A DNA stretch of 11,754 nt from VGCC01 sp964495555 (GTDB lineage: Bacteria; Actinomycetota; Actinomycetes; S36-B12), in contig CAZBWA010000055.1 of assembly GCA_964495555.1 (NCBI GenBank), positions 1-11,754 on the forward strand. The letters are read 5' to 3'. The stretch's first letter is position 1. Every line of letters begins with the position of its first letter. A model generated the notes under the pieces. That model ran no database searches. It worked only from the letters and a program-made list of their open reading frames with translations, and was not told the DNA's origin. The translations under genes and the position numbers were made by a program. Positions 1 through 7,389 of the stretch are shown piece by piece.

Positions 1-817
1 GCGACTGGGCGACCTGCTCCGACTTCGCCGCGATCTGGAAGGTCACGAAGACGACATCGACGTCGTCACCGACCTTGGAGATCACGTCGTCGTAGCTCTT
101 CTTGTCTTCGCCCACGGAGATGACCTCGGCCTCGACACCGGCATCCGAGAGCGCCGTTGCGACGGACTCTGCGATGCCCTTGCCGTAATCGGTCTTCTCC
201 TCGATGACGACGACCTTCTTGGCACCGATGTTCTCGGCGATGAAGGCGGCATCCGTCGGGCCCTGGACCGCGTCAGTGGGCACCACACGGAAGAACGTGG
301 GGTTGTCACCGTTGGTCAGCGCAGGATTGGTGGCCGACGGCGACACGAACGCCATGCTGGCCTCCGCGAAGGTCGGACCGACCGCAGACACTTCCTGGGA
401 GCCCGCCGGGCCGACGACCGCGACGATGCCGGCGTCGGAGACCAGTGCGGTCGCCTGGGTGCTCGCCTGTCCCGCATCGAGCTGGGTATCGCTCTCCACG
501 ATCGCGTACTCGCTGCCGTTGGCGGCGTTGAAGTCGTCGACGGCGAGCTTGGCGAAGTTCAACTGCTCCTGGCCGATGGACGCGGCTCCGCCGGTCAGCG
601 GGGCCATCACGGCGATCGATGCCGCGCAGGCCTGCGCGGCCTCGGCCGCGGTCTCCTCGGCGGGAGCCTCCGCAGCCGCGGTCTCCTCGGCGGGTGCTGC
701 CGCCTCGGTGGTCTCCGCGGCAGTGTCGGTGGACTCCTCGGAGCCACCGGCGCAGCCGGAGAGGACTAGTGCGAGCGCGCCGGTAACGGCGATGCCCGCA
801 AGGACTCGTCTCTTCAT
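1..817 (-). CDS. ABC transporter substrate-binding lipoprotein, branched-chain amino-acid (LivK) type, 3' partial
   Basis: Extracytoplasmic solute receptor that would deliver a ligand, probably an amino acid or related amide, to an ABC permease. The ATG at 815-817 follows a good Shine-Dalgarno (GGAAAGG, 7 nt spacing). The reading frame stays open for 272 codons to the left edge, so the C-terminal part is missing. The N-terminus is a lipoprotein signal: Lys-Arg-Arg at 2-4, a hydrophobic stretch, and lipobox LSGC with Cys22 as lipidation site. Residues 23-66 are a low-complexity Ala/Glu/Thr/Pro linker. From about residue 67 the sequence matches the periplasmic-binding-protein type I fold (IAVMAPLTGGAASIGQEQLN, then a VAVVGPAGSQEV stretch and SPSATNPALT). 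No permease or ATPase gene is visible; they may lie beyond the edge. It is transcribed in the same direction as glycerate kinase but 103 bp away, so it may have its own promoter. Family is secure; the ligand is not predictable. Confidence 0.9.
   Translation of the reverse strand, partial: MKRRVLAGIAVTGALALVLSGCAGGSEESTDTAAETTEAAAPAEETAAAEAPAEETAAEAAQACAASIAVMAPLTGGAASIGQEQLNFAKLAVDDFNAANGSEYAIVESDTQLDAGQASTQATALVSDAGIVAVVGPAGSQEVSAVGPTFAEASMAFVSPSATNPALTNGDNPTFFRVVPTDAVQGPTDAAFIAENIGAKKVVVIEEKTDYGKGIAESVATALSDAGVEAEVISVGEDKKSYDDVISKVGDDVDVVFVTFQIAAKSEQVAQS
645..694. repeat. In-frame 20-bp direct repeat in the lipoprotein linker
   Basis: The 20-bp unit gccgcggtctcctcggcggg occurs at 645-664 and again, identical, at 675-694. 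The offset is 30 bp, exactly ten codons, and on the coding strand each copy encodes a PAEETAA segment of the acidic linker between lipid anchor and ligand-binding domain. It looks like a small in-frame duplication that lengthened the tether. Confidence 0.85.
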
Positions 818-920
818 GTAGATGCCTTTCCGTTGGTGTGGGTCAGTGGCGCCATCCTCCCTCCGATGGGGGCCCGGGATGCCCGGTTTACCGCAAATTG
901 TTGCGAAATCTTTGCGATCG
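818..920 (-). promoter_or_regulatory. Intergenic region upstream of the lipoprotein gene, with an A/T-rich repeat cluster
   Basis: This 103-bp spacer separates the stop of glycerate kinase from the lipoprotein start and should hold a promoter or operator for the transporter gene. Its distal part is unusually A/T-rich for the window and carries short repeats. TTGCGA occurs at 901-906 and 912-917 (11-bp period), and CGCAAA (892-897) faces TTTGCG (911-916). A small CCGGG-ATG-CCCGG hairpin is also present around 864-876. I find no convincing -35/-10 pair and no terminator with a U-tract after glycerate kinase, so the role of the repeats is inferred from position only. Confidence 0.4.
825..831 (-). 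promoter_or_regulatory. Ribosome binding site of the substrate-binding protein gene
   Basis: On the minus strand this reads GGAAAGG, 7 nt before the ATG at 817. It fixes the start that yields a proper lipoprotein signal peptide. Confidence 0.75.
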
Positions 921-1970
921 TCACAGATCCACGAGAACGTCCGCGACCAGCCCGCGCAGATCGGCCGCACTCAGCGGGCCTGCCGTGCCCGCGCAGACCC
1001 GGAAGCCCCGCTCCCAGAAGGGGCCCGGGTCCGGACAGACGCCGGCCACGAGCAGGACCGGCCGCCCTCCGGCGAGTTCGGCAACCACCCAGGGCACCTT
1101 CCCCTCCAAGGTCCCGCGATCGAGGCGACCCTCCCCGGAGATGACCAAGTCGGCGCCGAGGAGAGCCTCGGGCACCCCGATCCGGTCGGCCACCTGCATC
1201 GCCCCGGACTCCAGATCGGCATCGAGCGCGAGCGCCGCGGCCCCCACACCTCCAGCCGCACCCGCACCGAGGCGCTCGGCCACCGGGGAACTGAATCTCG
1301 TATCGAGCAGCGACGCCCACCGGGTCACGATCTGCTCGGCAGGCACTGGATCGGTGAGCCCCTTCTGCCCGCCGAAGAGCGTGACTGCACCCTGCGGACC
1401 CGTGAGCGGGCTCCACACATCGCTCCACACGTCGAGCGGCGCCAGGTCCACAGGTACGTCGCCGATCGATGCCGCGGTCGAGAGGCCGCGCAGGCCCGGA
1501 CCGATGTCGGCGCCGTGCGCGTCGCGTACCGGGATGCCCAATCCCTGCAGGAATCCCGCACCGCCGTCGATCGACGCGCTGCCGCCGATGGCGAGGTGCA
1601 CGCGGTACTCCGACATGAGGGCGCGGGCGAGTTGCCCGAGTCCGATGCTGGTGGTGACCCACGGATCACGCTCCGCAGGAGACAACATTGCAAGTCCGCA
1701 CACCGCAGCCATCTCGACCACCGCGTCCTCGTCGTGCGTGACGTAGGGCACGCGTACCGGCCGACCACGTGCATCGAGCCCCGCGGTCACCCGGCGTGCC
1801 CACCCGACTGCCTCCAACGCATCGAGGGTGCCATCCCCACCATCGGCCATCGGGAGCAGCACGCACTCCGCGTCCGGGATCACGTCCTGGACGCCGAGGG
1901 CGATGGCCTCGGCAACCTCGCGGGCGGTCAACGTCCCCTTGAACTTGTCCGGGGCGATGACCACGCGCAT
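921..1970 (-). CDS. Glycerate kinase (GarK/GlxK family)
   Basis: ATP-dependent glycerate kinase that phosphorylates D-glycerate, typically to 2-phosphoglycerate, feeding glyoxylate, serine or sugar-acid breakdown into lower glycolysis; cytoplasmic. The 349-residue product is slightly shorter than many members. It carries the family motifs in order: APDKFKGTL (6-14), PMADGGDGT (40-48), GGSASIDGGAGFL (129-141), SPLTGPQGAVTLFGGQKG (187-204), GAAGGVGAA (237-245) and ISGEGRLDRGTLEGK (277-291). The ATG abuts the TAG stop of pcrA with no gap, and GGAG lies 9 nt upstream inside the pcrA end, so translation is probably coupled. It is the last gene of the inferred operon; no glyoxylate-pathway gene is adjacent. 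The product position (2- versus 3-phosphoglycerate) and hence garK or glxK naming cannot be decided here. Confidence 0.93.
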   Translation of the reverse strand: MRVVIAPDKFKGTLTAREVAEAIALGVQDVIPDAECVLLPMADGGDGTLDALEAVGWARRVTAGLDARGRPVRVPYVTHDEDAVVEMAAVCGLAMLSPAERDPWVTTSIGLGQLARALMSEYRVHLAIGGSASIDGGAGFLQGLGIPVRDAHGADIGPGLRGLSTAASIGDVPVDLAPLDVWSDVWSPLTGPQGAVTLFGGQKGLTDPVPAEQIVTRWASLLDTRFSSPVAERLGAGAAGGVGAAALALDADLESGAMQVADRIGVPEALLGADLVISGEGRLDRGTLEGKVPWVVAELAGGRPVLLVAGVCPDPGPFWERGFRVCAGTAGPLSAADLRGLVADVLVDL

Positions 1971-4181
1971 CTAGATCTTCTCCACCGGTGCGTAGCGCAG
2001 GAGCAGGCGCTTGACTCCCATAGACCCGAAGTCGATGGTGGCATCGGACTTATCCCCGCTCCCCGCTGTACTGACCACGGTGCCGATGCCGAACTTGGTG
2101 TGGTTGACCCGATCCCCGGGTGCGAGCGAAATCACCGGGCCCGTGCCGAGGACCCGGTCCCCCAATCGGAGGCGCGAGGACACGGCGGAGACGCCCGAAG
2201 AGAGCGGACGTCCGACCGGTTCCTCGCGGCGCCACTCGAGGACGTCGTCGGGGATCTCGTCGAGGAATCGCGAGGGTGGGTTCGCCGCGGGCGTTCCCCA
2301 CGCGGAACGCAAGAGCGCACGCGTGAGGTAGAGGCGCTCGCGGGCGCGCGTGATCCCGACGTACGCCAGCCGCCTCTCCTCCTCCAACTCCCGCGCGTCG
2401 CCCAGCGAGCGCATGTGAGGGAAGATCCCGTCCTCCATACCGGTGAGGAACACCACCGGGAACTCCAGGCCCTTCGCCGTATGCAGGGTCATGAGAGTGA
2501 CCACCCCGCCGTGGTCCTCCCCATCGGGGATCTCATCGGCATCGGCGACGAGGGATACCCGCTCCAGGAAGTCCGTGAGCGAACCTTCCGGGTTCTCCAC
2601 GGAGAACTCCGCGGCCACCGATTCGAGCTCCGCGAGGTTCTCCACGCGTGACTCGTCCTGCGGATCGTCCGAGCCTTGGAGTTCGACGAGGTAGCCGCTC
2701 TGCTCGAGCACGGCCTGGACCACTGTGGCCGGGTCACCGCCGCCCTCGGCCACGGTGCGCAATGCATCCATCAATCCCAGGAAGCCCGTGATCGCGTTTA
2801 CCGACCGCGTCGCCAGGCCCGGCACATCGGCCGCACGTGCCAACGCGGCGGCGAACGTGATGCGCTCGCGCTGGGCAAAGGACTCGATCTGCTCCTCGGC
2901 CCGATCCCCGATCCCACGCTTGGGGACGTTCAGGATTCGACGCAGCGAGACCTCGTCGTCGGGATTGGCGATGGCACGCAGGTAGGCGAGGACGTCGCGC
3001 ACCTCTCGGCGCTCGTAGAAGCGGACGCCCCCGACGACCTTGTAGGGCATGCCCGTCCGGATGAAGATGTCCTCCACGGAACGGGACTGGGCGTTCGTGC
3101 GGTAGAACACGGCGACATCACCGGGCCGCACACCCTCGTCGTCGGTGAGCCGATCGATCTCCTGCGCGATGAAGGAGGCCTCGTCGTGCTCATCATCCCC
3201 GACGTAGGCGACGATCGAGGGCCCCGAGCCGGCGTCCGTCCACAAACGTTTTTCCCGTCGCGCCGCATTCCGGGCGATCACAGCGTTGGCCGCCGCGAGG
3301 ATGTTCTGCGTCGATCGATAGTTCTGCTCCAACAGGATCGTGGTCGCCGACGGGAAGTCACGCTCGAATTCCTCGATGTTCCGGATGGTCGCCCCTCGGA
3401 ATGCGTAGATCGACTGATCAGCGTCACCGACGACGCACAGGGTGCCCGGGGACTGCGTCTCCACGCCCACGAGCTCCTTGATCAATACGTATTGCGCGTG
3501 GTTCGTGTCCTGGTACTCGTCGACCAGGATGTGGCGGAAGCGACGGCGATAGTGCTCGGCGACGTCCGGGAACAGTTGGAGCACGGCCACCGCCGACCCG
3601 ATGAGGTCGTCGAAGTCGAAGGCGTTGGCGGCGCGAAGTCGACGCTGATACTCCCCATAGGCCTCCGCGAGCACCTCCTCCATGTGATTGGACGCCCGCC
3701 CCGCGAAGGCCTCGTGATCGACGAGGTCGTTCTTCAGATTCGACACCTGCGCAGTGAAGGACCGGGGCGTGTATCGCTTGGCGTCGAGGTTGAGGTCCCG
3801 GATGACCATGGCCATGAGCCGCTGGCTGTCCTGCTGGTCGTAGATCGTGAATGTGGAGGAGATGCCGAGGTGGCGGGCTTCGCTGCGCAGGATCCGCACG
3901 CACGCGCTGTGGAAGGTGGACACCCACATGCTCCGCGCCGCGGGTCCGACGAGCGCCGCGACCCGCTCCTTCATCTCGCCCGCGGCCTTGTTGGTGAAGG
4001 TGATCGCGAGGATCTCACCAGGCGAGGCGTCACCCGAGGCGATGAGGTGCGCGATGCGACGGGTCAGTACGCGGGTCTTACCCGAACCCGCCCCCGCGAC
4101 GATGAGGAGCGGCCCACCTCGGTGCTCCACCGCCGCCCGCTGCGCTGGATTGAGATCTGCTACCAGCGCCTCGGGAGTCAC
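1971..4181 (-). CDS. pcrA: ATP-dependent DNA helicase PcrA/UvrD1 (superfamily 1A)
   Basis: 3'-to-5' SF1 helicase for nucleotide-excision repair, replication-fork upkeep and RecA displacement. The 736-residue protein has all hallmarks in order: Q-motif LNPAQRAAV (10-18), Walker A AGAGSGKT (29-36), motif Ia TFTNKAAGEM (61-70), motif II VDEYQDTN (220-227), motif III VGDADQSIYAFRG (251-263), motif IV EQNYRS (285-290), motif V TLHTAKGLEF (565-574) and motif VI with EERRLAYVGITRAR (601-614). After a variable linker (about 640-685) comes a C-terminal Tudor-like domain (PGDRVNHTKFGIGTVV, 688-703) as in PcrA and mycobacterial UvrD1, which binds RNA polymerase in that family. The GTG start overlaps the choD stop by 4 nt (GTGA). 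No Shine-Dalgarno precedes it and no other start lies upstream in frame, so coupled translation is likely. It is distinct from RecB, UvrD2 and AdnA/B-type helicases, which carry extra domains. Confidence 0.96.
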   Translation of the reverse strand: MTPEALVADLNPAQRAAVEHRGGPLLIVAGAGSGKTRVLTRRIAHLIASGDASPGEILAITFTNKAAGEMKERVAALVGPAARSMWVSTFHSACVRILRSEARHLGISSTFTIYDQQDSQRLMAMVIRDLNLDAKRYTPRSFTAQVSNLKNDLVDHEAFAGRASNHMEEVLAEAYGEYQRRLRAANAFDFDDLIGSAVAVLQLFPDVAEHYRRRFRHILVDEYQDTNHAQYVLIKELVGVETQSPGTLCVVGDADQSIYAFRGATIRNIEEFERDFPSATTILLEQNYRSTQNILAAANAVIARNAARREKRLWTDAGSGPSIVAYVGDDEHDEASFIAQEIDRLTDDEGVRPGDVAVFYRTNAQSRSVEDIFIRTGMPYKVVGGVRFYERREVRDVLAYLRAIANPDDEVSLRRILNVPKRGIGDRAEEQIESFAQRERITFAAALARAADVPGLATRSVNAITGFLGLMDALRTVAEGGGDPATVVQAVLEQSGYLVELQGSDDPQDESRVENLAELESVAAEFSVENPEGSLTDFLERVSLVADADEIPDGEDHGGVVTLMTLHTAKGLEFPVVFLTGMEDGIFPHMRSLGDARELEEERRLAYVGITRARERLYLTRALLRSAWGTPAANPPSRFLDEIPDDVLEWRREEPVGRPLSSGVSAVSSRLRLGDRVLGTGPVISLAPGDRVNHTKFGIGTVVSTAGSGDKSDATIDFGSMGVKRLLLRYAPVEKI

Positions 4182-5857
4182 GTGGGCAGTGTAGGAAGAC
4201 CGGCCGACGCCGGGACGATCGGTCGACGGGCCGCGACCGGTGCCACGCGCACGTAGCCGGCACCCGGATCGGGGCGTGGATCCGCCTCGCCCTTATTCGG
4301 CCACAGGGCCATGGCCCGCTCGGCCTGTGCGGTGATGGTGAGCGAGGGATTCACACCGAGGTTCGCGGTGATGGCCGCACCGTCGACCACGTGGAGACCG
4401 GGGTGACCGAAGACCCGGTGGTACGCGTCGATCACACCGGAGTCGGCATCCGCGCCGATGACGCATCCCCCGACGAAGTGGGCGGTCAGCGCGGCATCGA
4501 TGTTCTCGAAGACCGATGAGCCGGGGACCCCGTCGATCTTCTCCGCCACGCGGGTCACCACCTCCTGGGCGATGGGGATGTACGTGGGTGCCGGACTCGA
4601 TGCGTCCTGCTGGGTGGTGAGCGCCCAGCGGCCGAACCGATCGGTTCCCCCCTGGAGGGTCAACGAGTTGTCGACCTGCTGCATGACGAGGGAGATGACG
4701 GTGCGCTCACTCCAGCGCCGCACGTTGAACAGGCGCAGGGTGATCGGCCATTGCCGCACCATCTCCCCGACCCAGGTCCGCCACCGGGGTACACCCGCCG
4801 TCGGCCGAGTCAGGACGGACTGCAGCAGCCCCATGGAGTTCGACCCCTTGCCGTAGCGCACGGGCTCGACGTGTGTCCGCGGCTCGGGGAAGAAGCTCGA
4901 CGTGATCGCGACTCCCTCGGTGTAGTCCGTGGACCCCAACGTGGACACGGCGCCCAGAATCGACTCGGAGTTGGTGCGTGAGAGGCGCCCCAACGTCCGC
5001 GAGAGCCGAGTGAGCCGCCCCTCGTCGCGCATGCGGTGCAACAGCCTCTGCGTGTTGAGTGTTCCCGCGGCCACGATCACGTGTTCGGCGGTCAGTGTGC
5101 GCTCCGTACGCCGAGACCAGGTGCCCGTGCGTTCCGTGGTGACCGTGTAGCCGCCGTCCGGACAGGGATCGATTCCGGTGACCGTGGTCATCGGGAGGAT
5201 CCGCGCGCCTGCGAGTTCGGCGAGGGCCAGGTAGTTCTTCGGCAGGGTGTTCTTCGCGTTGTGCCGGCATCCCGTCATGCACTCACCGCAGTGGGTGCAG
5301 CCGGTACGCGCGGGTCCGACGCCGCCGAAGTAGGGGTCCGGGGACTCGACCCCGGGTCCCTCGCCGAAGAACACGCCCACCGGAGTGAGTCGGAAGGTGT
5401 GGCCTACACCCATGTCCGTGGCGACCTCCTTCATCACCTCATCCGACGGGGTCATGCGGGGGTTGTCGGCGACGCCCAACATCGCGCTGGCCAGCGCGTA
5501 GTACGGCTCGAGCTCGGACTTCCAGTCCGTGATGCCGGCCCATTGCGGATCGGCGAAGAACGCATCGGGGGGCTGGTAGAGGGTGTTCGCGTAGACGAGG
5601 CTGCCACCCCCCACGCCCGCGCCGGCAAGGACCGCGACGTCCTTCAGGAGGTGGATGCGTTGAATCCCGAAGAACCCCAGACGGGGTGCCCAGAGGAATC
5701 GCCGCAGGTCCCACGACGTCGTTGCGAAGTCCCGATCCTCGAAACGCGCCCCGGCCTCGATGACTAGGACGCGATAGCCCTTCTCGCTGAGCCGCAGCGC
5801 CGCGACGGACCCGCCGAACCCGGAGCCGACCACCGCGACGTCGAAGTCCGTCTTCAC
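4178..5857 (-). CDS. choD: GMC-family FAD oxidoreductase, ChoD (cholesterol oxidase-like) type
   Basis: Predicted FAD-dependent alcohol/sterol oxidoreductase of 559 residues. The N-terminal FAD dinucleotide-binding motif is GSGFGGSVAALRLSEKG (11-27) with VIEAG (32-36); the GMC signature is GAGVGGGSLVYANTL (79-93). The C-terminal GMC module carries HFVGG (460-464) and DGAAITANLGVNPSLTITA (492-510). The whole length resembles mycobacterial ChoD (Rv3409c), including the WPNKGE tail. A four-cysteine cluster C187-x2-C190-x2-C193-x3-C197 (CTHCGECMTGC) looks like a [4Fe-4S] ligand set. The start chosen is GTG at 5857, which overlaps the preceding stop as GTGA and gives a compact N-terminus; an ATG 18 codons upstream would add a charged, unrelated leader. 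No steroid-degradation genes are nearby, so cholesterol as natural substrate is doubtful; the family is secure, the substrate is not. Confidence 0.9.
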   Translation of the reverse strand: MKTDFDVAVVGSGFGGSVAALRLSEKGYRVLVIEAGARFEDRDFATTSWDLRRFLWAPRLGFFGIQRIHLLKDVAVLAGAGVGGGSLVYANTLYQPPDAFFADPQWAGITDWKSELEPYYALASAMLGVADNPRMTPSDEVMKEVATDMGVGHTFRLTPVGVFFGEGPGVESPDPYFGGVGPARTGCTHCGECMTGCRHNAKNTLPKNYLALAELAGARILPMTTVTGIDPCPDGGYTVTTERTGTWSRRTERTLTAEHVIVAAGTLNTQRLLHRMRDEGRLTRLSRTLGRLSRTNSESILGAVSTLGSTDYTEGVAITSSFFPEPRTHVEPVRYGKGSNSMGLLQSVLTRPTAGVPRWRTWVGEMVRQWPITLRLFNVRRWSERTVISLVMQQVDNSLTLQGGTDRFGRWALTTQQDASSPAPTYIPIAQEVVTRVAEKIDGVPGSSVFENIDAALTAHFVGGCVIGADADSGVIDAYHRVFGHPGLHVVDGAAITANLGVNPSLTITAQAERAMALWPNKGEADPRPDPGAGYVRVAPVAARRPIVPASAGLPTLPT

Positions 5858-7389
5858 TTCATGCCGATCTTCTTGATCAGTCCGATCGCGCCGGCGAGGG
5901 TCGCTGCCCATCGCTCATCGGACATCCCGAACTGGGGATCGAAGCCGAACGCGCGTTGCGTCGCGATGGTCTGGAGACGTGTGACGGCGTGCACGGCCTC
6001 ATCACCATGCCGACTGCCCAGACCGGAGTCTCCCCAGCCGCCTGTGGGTGCGCGCACGCTCGCCCAACTCGACGCGTAGCCCTCGTTGACGTTGACCGAA
6101 CCGGTGCGCAGGCGCCGGGCCAGCGTTGCCCCCGTGGCGCGGTCACGGGTCACCACGGCGGCATTGAGACCGAAGCTGGTGTCGTTGGCCCGCTCGATCG
6201 CCTCCTCGTCGCTGCGCACGGTGTACACCGAGACGAGGGGTCCGAAGGTCTCCGTGCGGCAGACGAGCATGGTCTCGTCGACATCGGTGAGGATCGTCGG
6301 CTCCACGTAGAAGGGTCCGACATCCGGCCGGGCATGGCCCCCGGTGACTACGCGCGCGCCGCGGGAAACCGCATCGTCGACGTGGGCGACGAAACGATCT
6401 ACCTGGGCTTGGGAGATCAGGGATCCGATGGATGCACCCCAGCCCACGCGCGGCACCATCGTCATCGAGTGCGCCCGCTGCGCGAACTCCTGGAGGAACT
6501 GGCTGGCGCGGCCCTCGTGCACGTAGATGCGCTCCATCGAGATGCATAACTGGCCGGAGTTGGCGAAGCAGGCTCGCTCGGCGATGGCCGCCGCACGCAC
6601 CGGATCCGCATCGGCCCGGATGATCATGGCGTTCTTGCCGCCCAGCTCGAGCGTGCAGGGGATCAATCGTCGAGCGCAGCGCTCCGCGACGATGCGACCG
6701 GTCGGGGTGGATCCGGTGAAGTTGAGGTGGTCGACGACGTCGATGACCGCGGGACCGATCACGGGCCCCTCGCCGCTGACCACCGTGAACACGTCCGACG
6801 GGACACCGGCGTCGAGGAGTCGCTCACGCACCCACAGCGCCGTCAACGTCGTCTGCACGTCCGGCTTGACGATCACCGCGTTGCCCGCGAGCAACGCCGG
6901 GATGGAATCACCGGCGGCCAGGGTCAGCGGGTAGTTCCAGGGCGAGATGACCCCGACGAGACCGAGGGGGTGCCGGATGATCTCGGTGCCGACGAGCAGA
7001 GGGAACGCCCCGCGCACGCGACGCGGCCGCATCAGTCGAGCGATGTCACGGGCGTAGTGCCGTGCGTTGATGCAGACGTCGAGTACTTCCTCGTTCGCAT
7101 CGCGGCGGGCTTTGCCGGTCTCCAGTTGGATCAGGTCCAGGATCTCGTCGCGACGCGACAGGACGAGGTCGTGGAAGCGCAGCAGGATCGCGCTACGCCG
7201 TGCGATCGGGAGGGCTGCCCACGGGATCTGCGCCGTCCGGGCACGAGCCGCCGCCTGCTCGACGTCGTGTTCGGTAGACAGGGGGAGGTCGTAGATCACC
7301 TCACCGGTGAAGGGTGCGATCACCGGGCGGCGCGCAGCGTCGGGGGCGGCCGCGAGCGAACCGACCAGCGTCGCAGCGCCCGGACTCAC
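5854..7389 (-). CDS. gabD2: NAD(P)-dependent succinate-semialdehyde dehydrogenase, GabD2-like
   Basis: Aldehyde dehydrogenase (511 aa) expected to oxidise succinate semialdehyde to succinate, linking the GABA shunt or 2-oxoglutarate bypass to the TCA cycle. Motifs: SPWNYP (149-154) with catalytic Asn151, cofactor-binding KPD at 175-177, FTGS (224-227), general base Glu248 in LELGGKN (247-253), nucleophile Cys282 in GQLCIS (279-284), and ETFGP (380-384). The protein matches mycobacterial GabD2 (Rv1731) along its length, including KPD, the GYASSWASVRAP region and the DPQFG tail, which sets it apart from GabD1. The GTG at 7389 overlaps the guaB3 stop as GTGA with GGTGG 7 nt before it; longer in-frame starts run into antisense-like arginine-rich sequence. 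Its place between guaB3 and choD is not how I remember the mycobacterial order. Another aldehyde as substrate cannot be excluded. Confidence 0.9.
   Translation of the reverse strand: MSPGAATLVGSLAAAPDAARRPVIAPFTGEVIYDLPLSTEHDVEQAAARARTAQIPWAALPIARRSAILLRFHDLVLSRRDEILDLIQLETGKARRDANEEVLDVCINARHYARDIARLMRPRRVRGAFPLLVGTEIIRHPLGLVGVISPWNYPLTLAAGDSIPALLAGNAVIVKPDVQTTLTALWVRERLLDAGVPSDVFTVVSGEGPVIGPAVIDVVDHLNFTGSTPTGRIVAERCARRLIPCTLELGGKNAMIIRADADPVRAAAIAERACFANSGQLCISMERIYVHEGRASQFLQEFAQRAHSMTMVPRVGWGASIGSLISQAQVDRFVAHVDDAVSRGARVVTGGHARPDVGPFYVEPTILTDVDETMLVCRTETFGPLVSVYTVRSDEEAIERANDTSFGLNAAVVTRDRATGATLARRLRTGSVNVNEGYASSWASVRAPTGGWGDSGLGSRHGDEAVHAVTRLQTIATQRAFGFDPQFGMSDERWAATLAGAIGLIKKIGMK

Noticed and set aside
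864..876. CCGGG-ATG-CCCGG hairpin as terminator of glycerate kinase
   Set aside because: Only a 5-bp stem with a 3-nt loop and no U-tract in the direction of transcription; too weak to call.
814..1662. Minus-strand frame of 282 codons inside glycerate kinase
   Set aside because: Arg-rich out-of-frame shadow of the glycerate kinase gene, whose motifs are all in the other frame.
822..2651. Long plus-strand open frame (609 codons) opposite glycerate kinase and pcrA
   Set aside because: It lies antisense to two well-conserved genes, has Arg/His/Gly-rich composition with no domain, and is the usual artefact of high-GC coding DNA.
2676..4256. Plus-strand open frame of 526 codons opposite pcrA
   Set aside because: Antisense to the helicase motifs, no recognisable domain, no ribosome site; a shadow frame.
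5858..5911. Upstream ATG that would lengthen ChoD by 18 residues
   Set aside because: The added residues are highly charged and unlike the family, which begins just before the FAD motif; the GTG overlapping the previous stop fits better.
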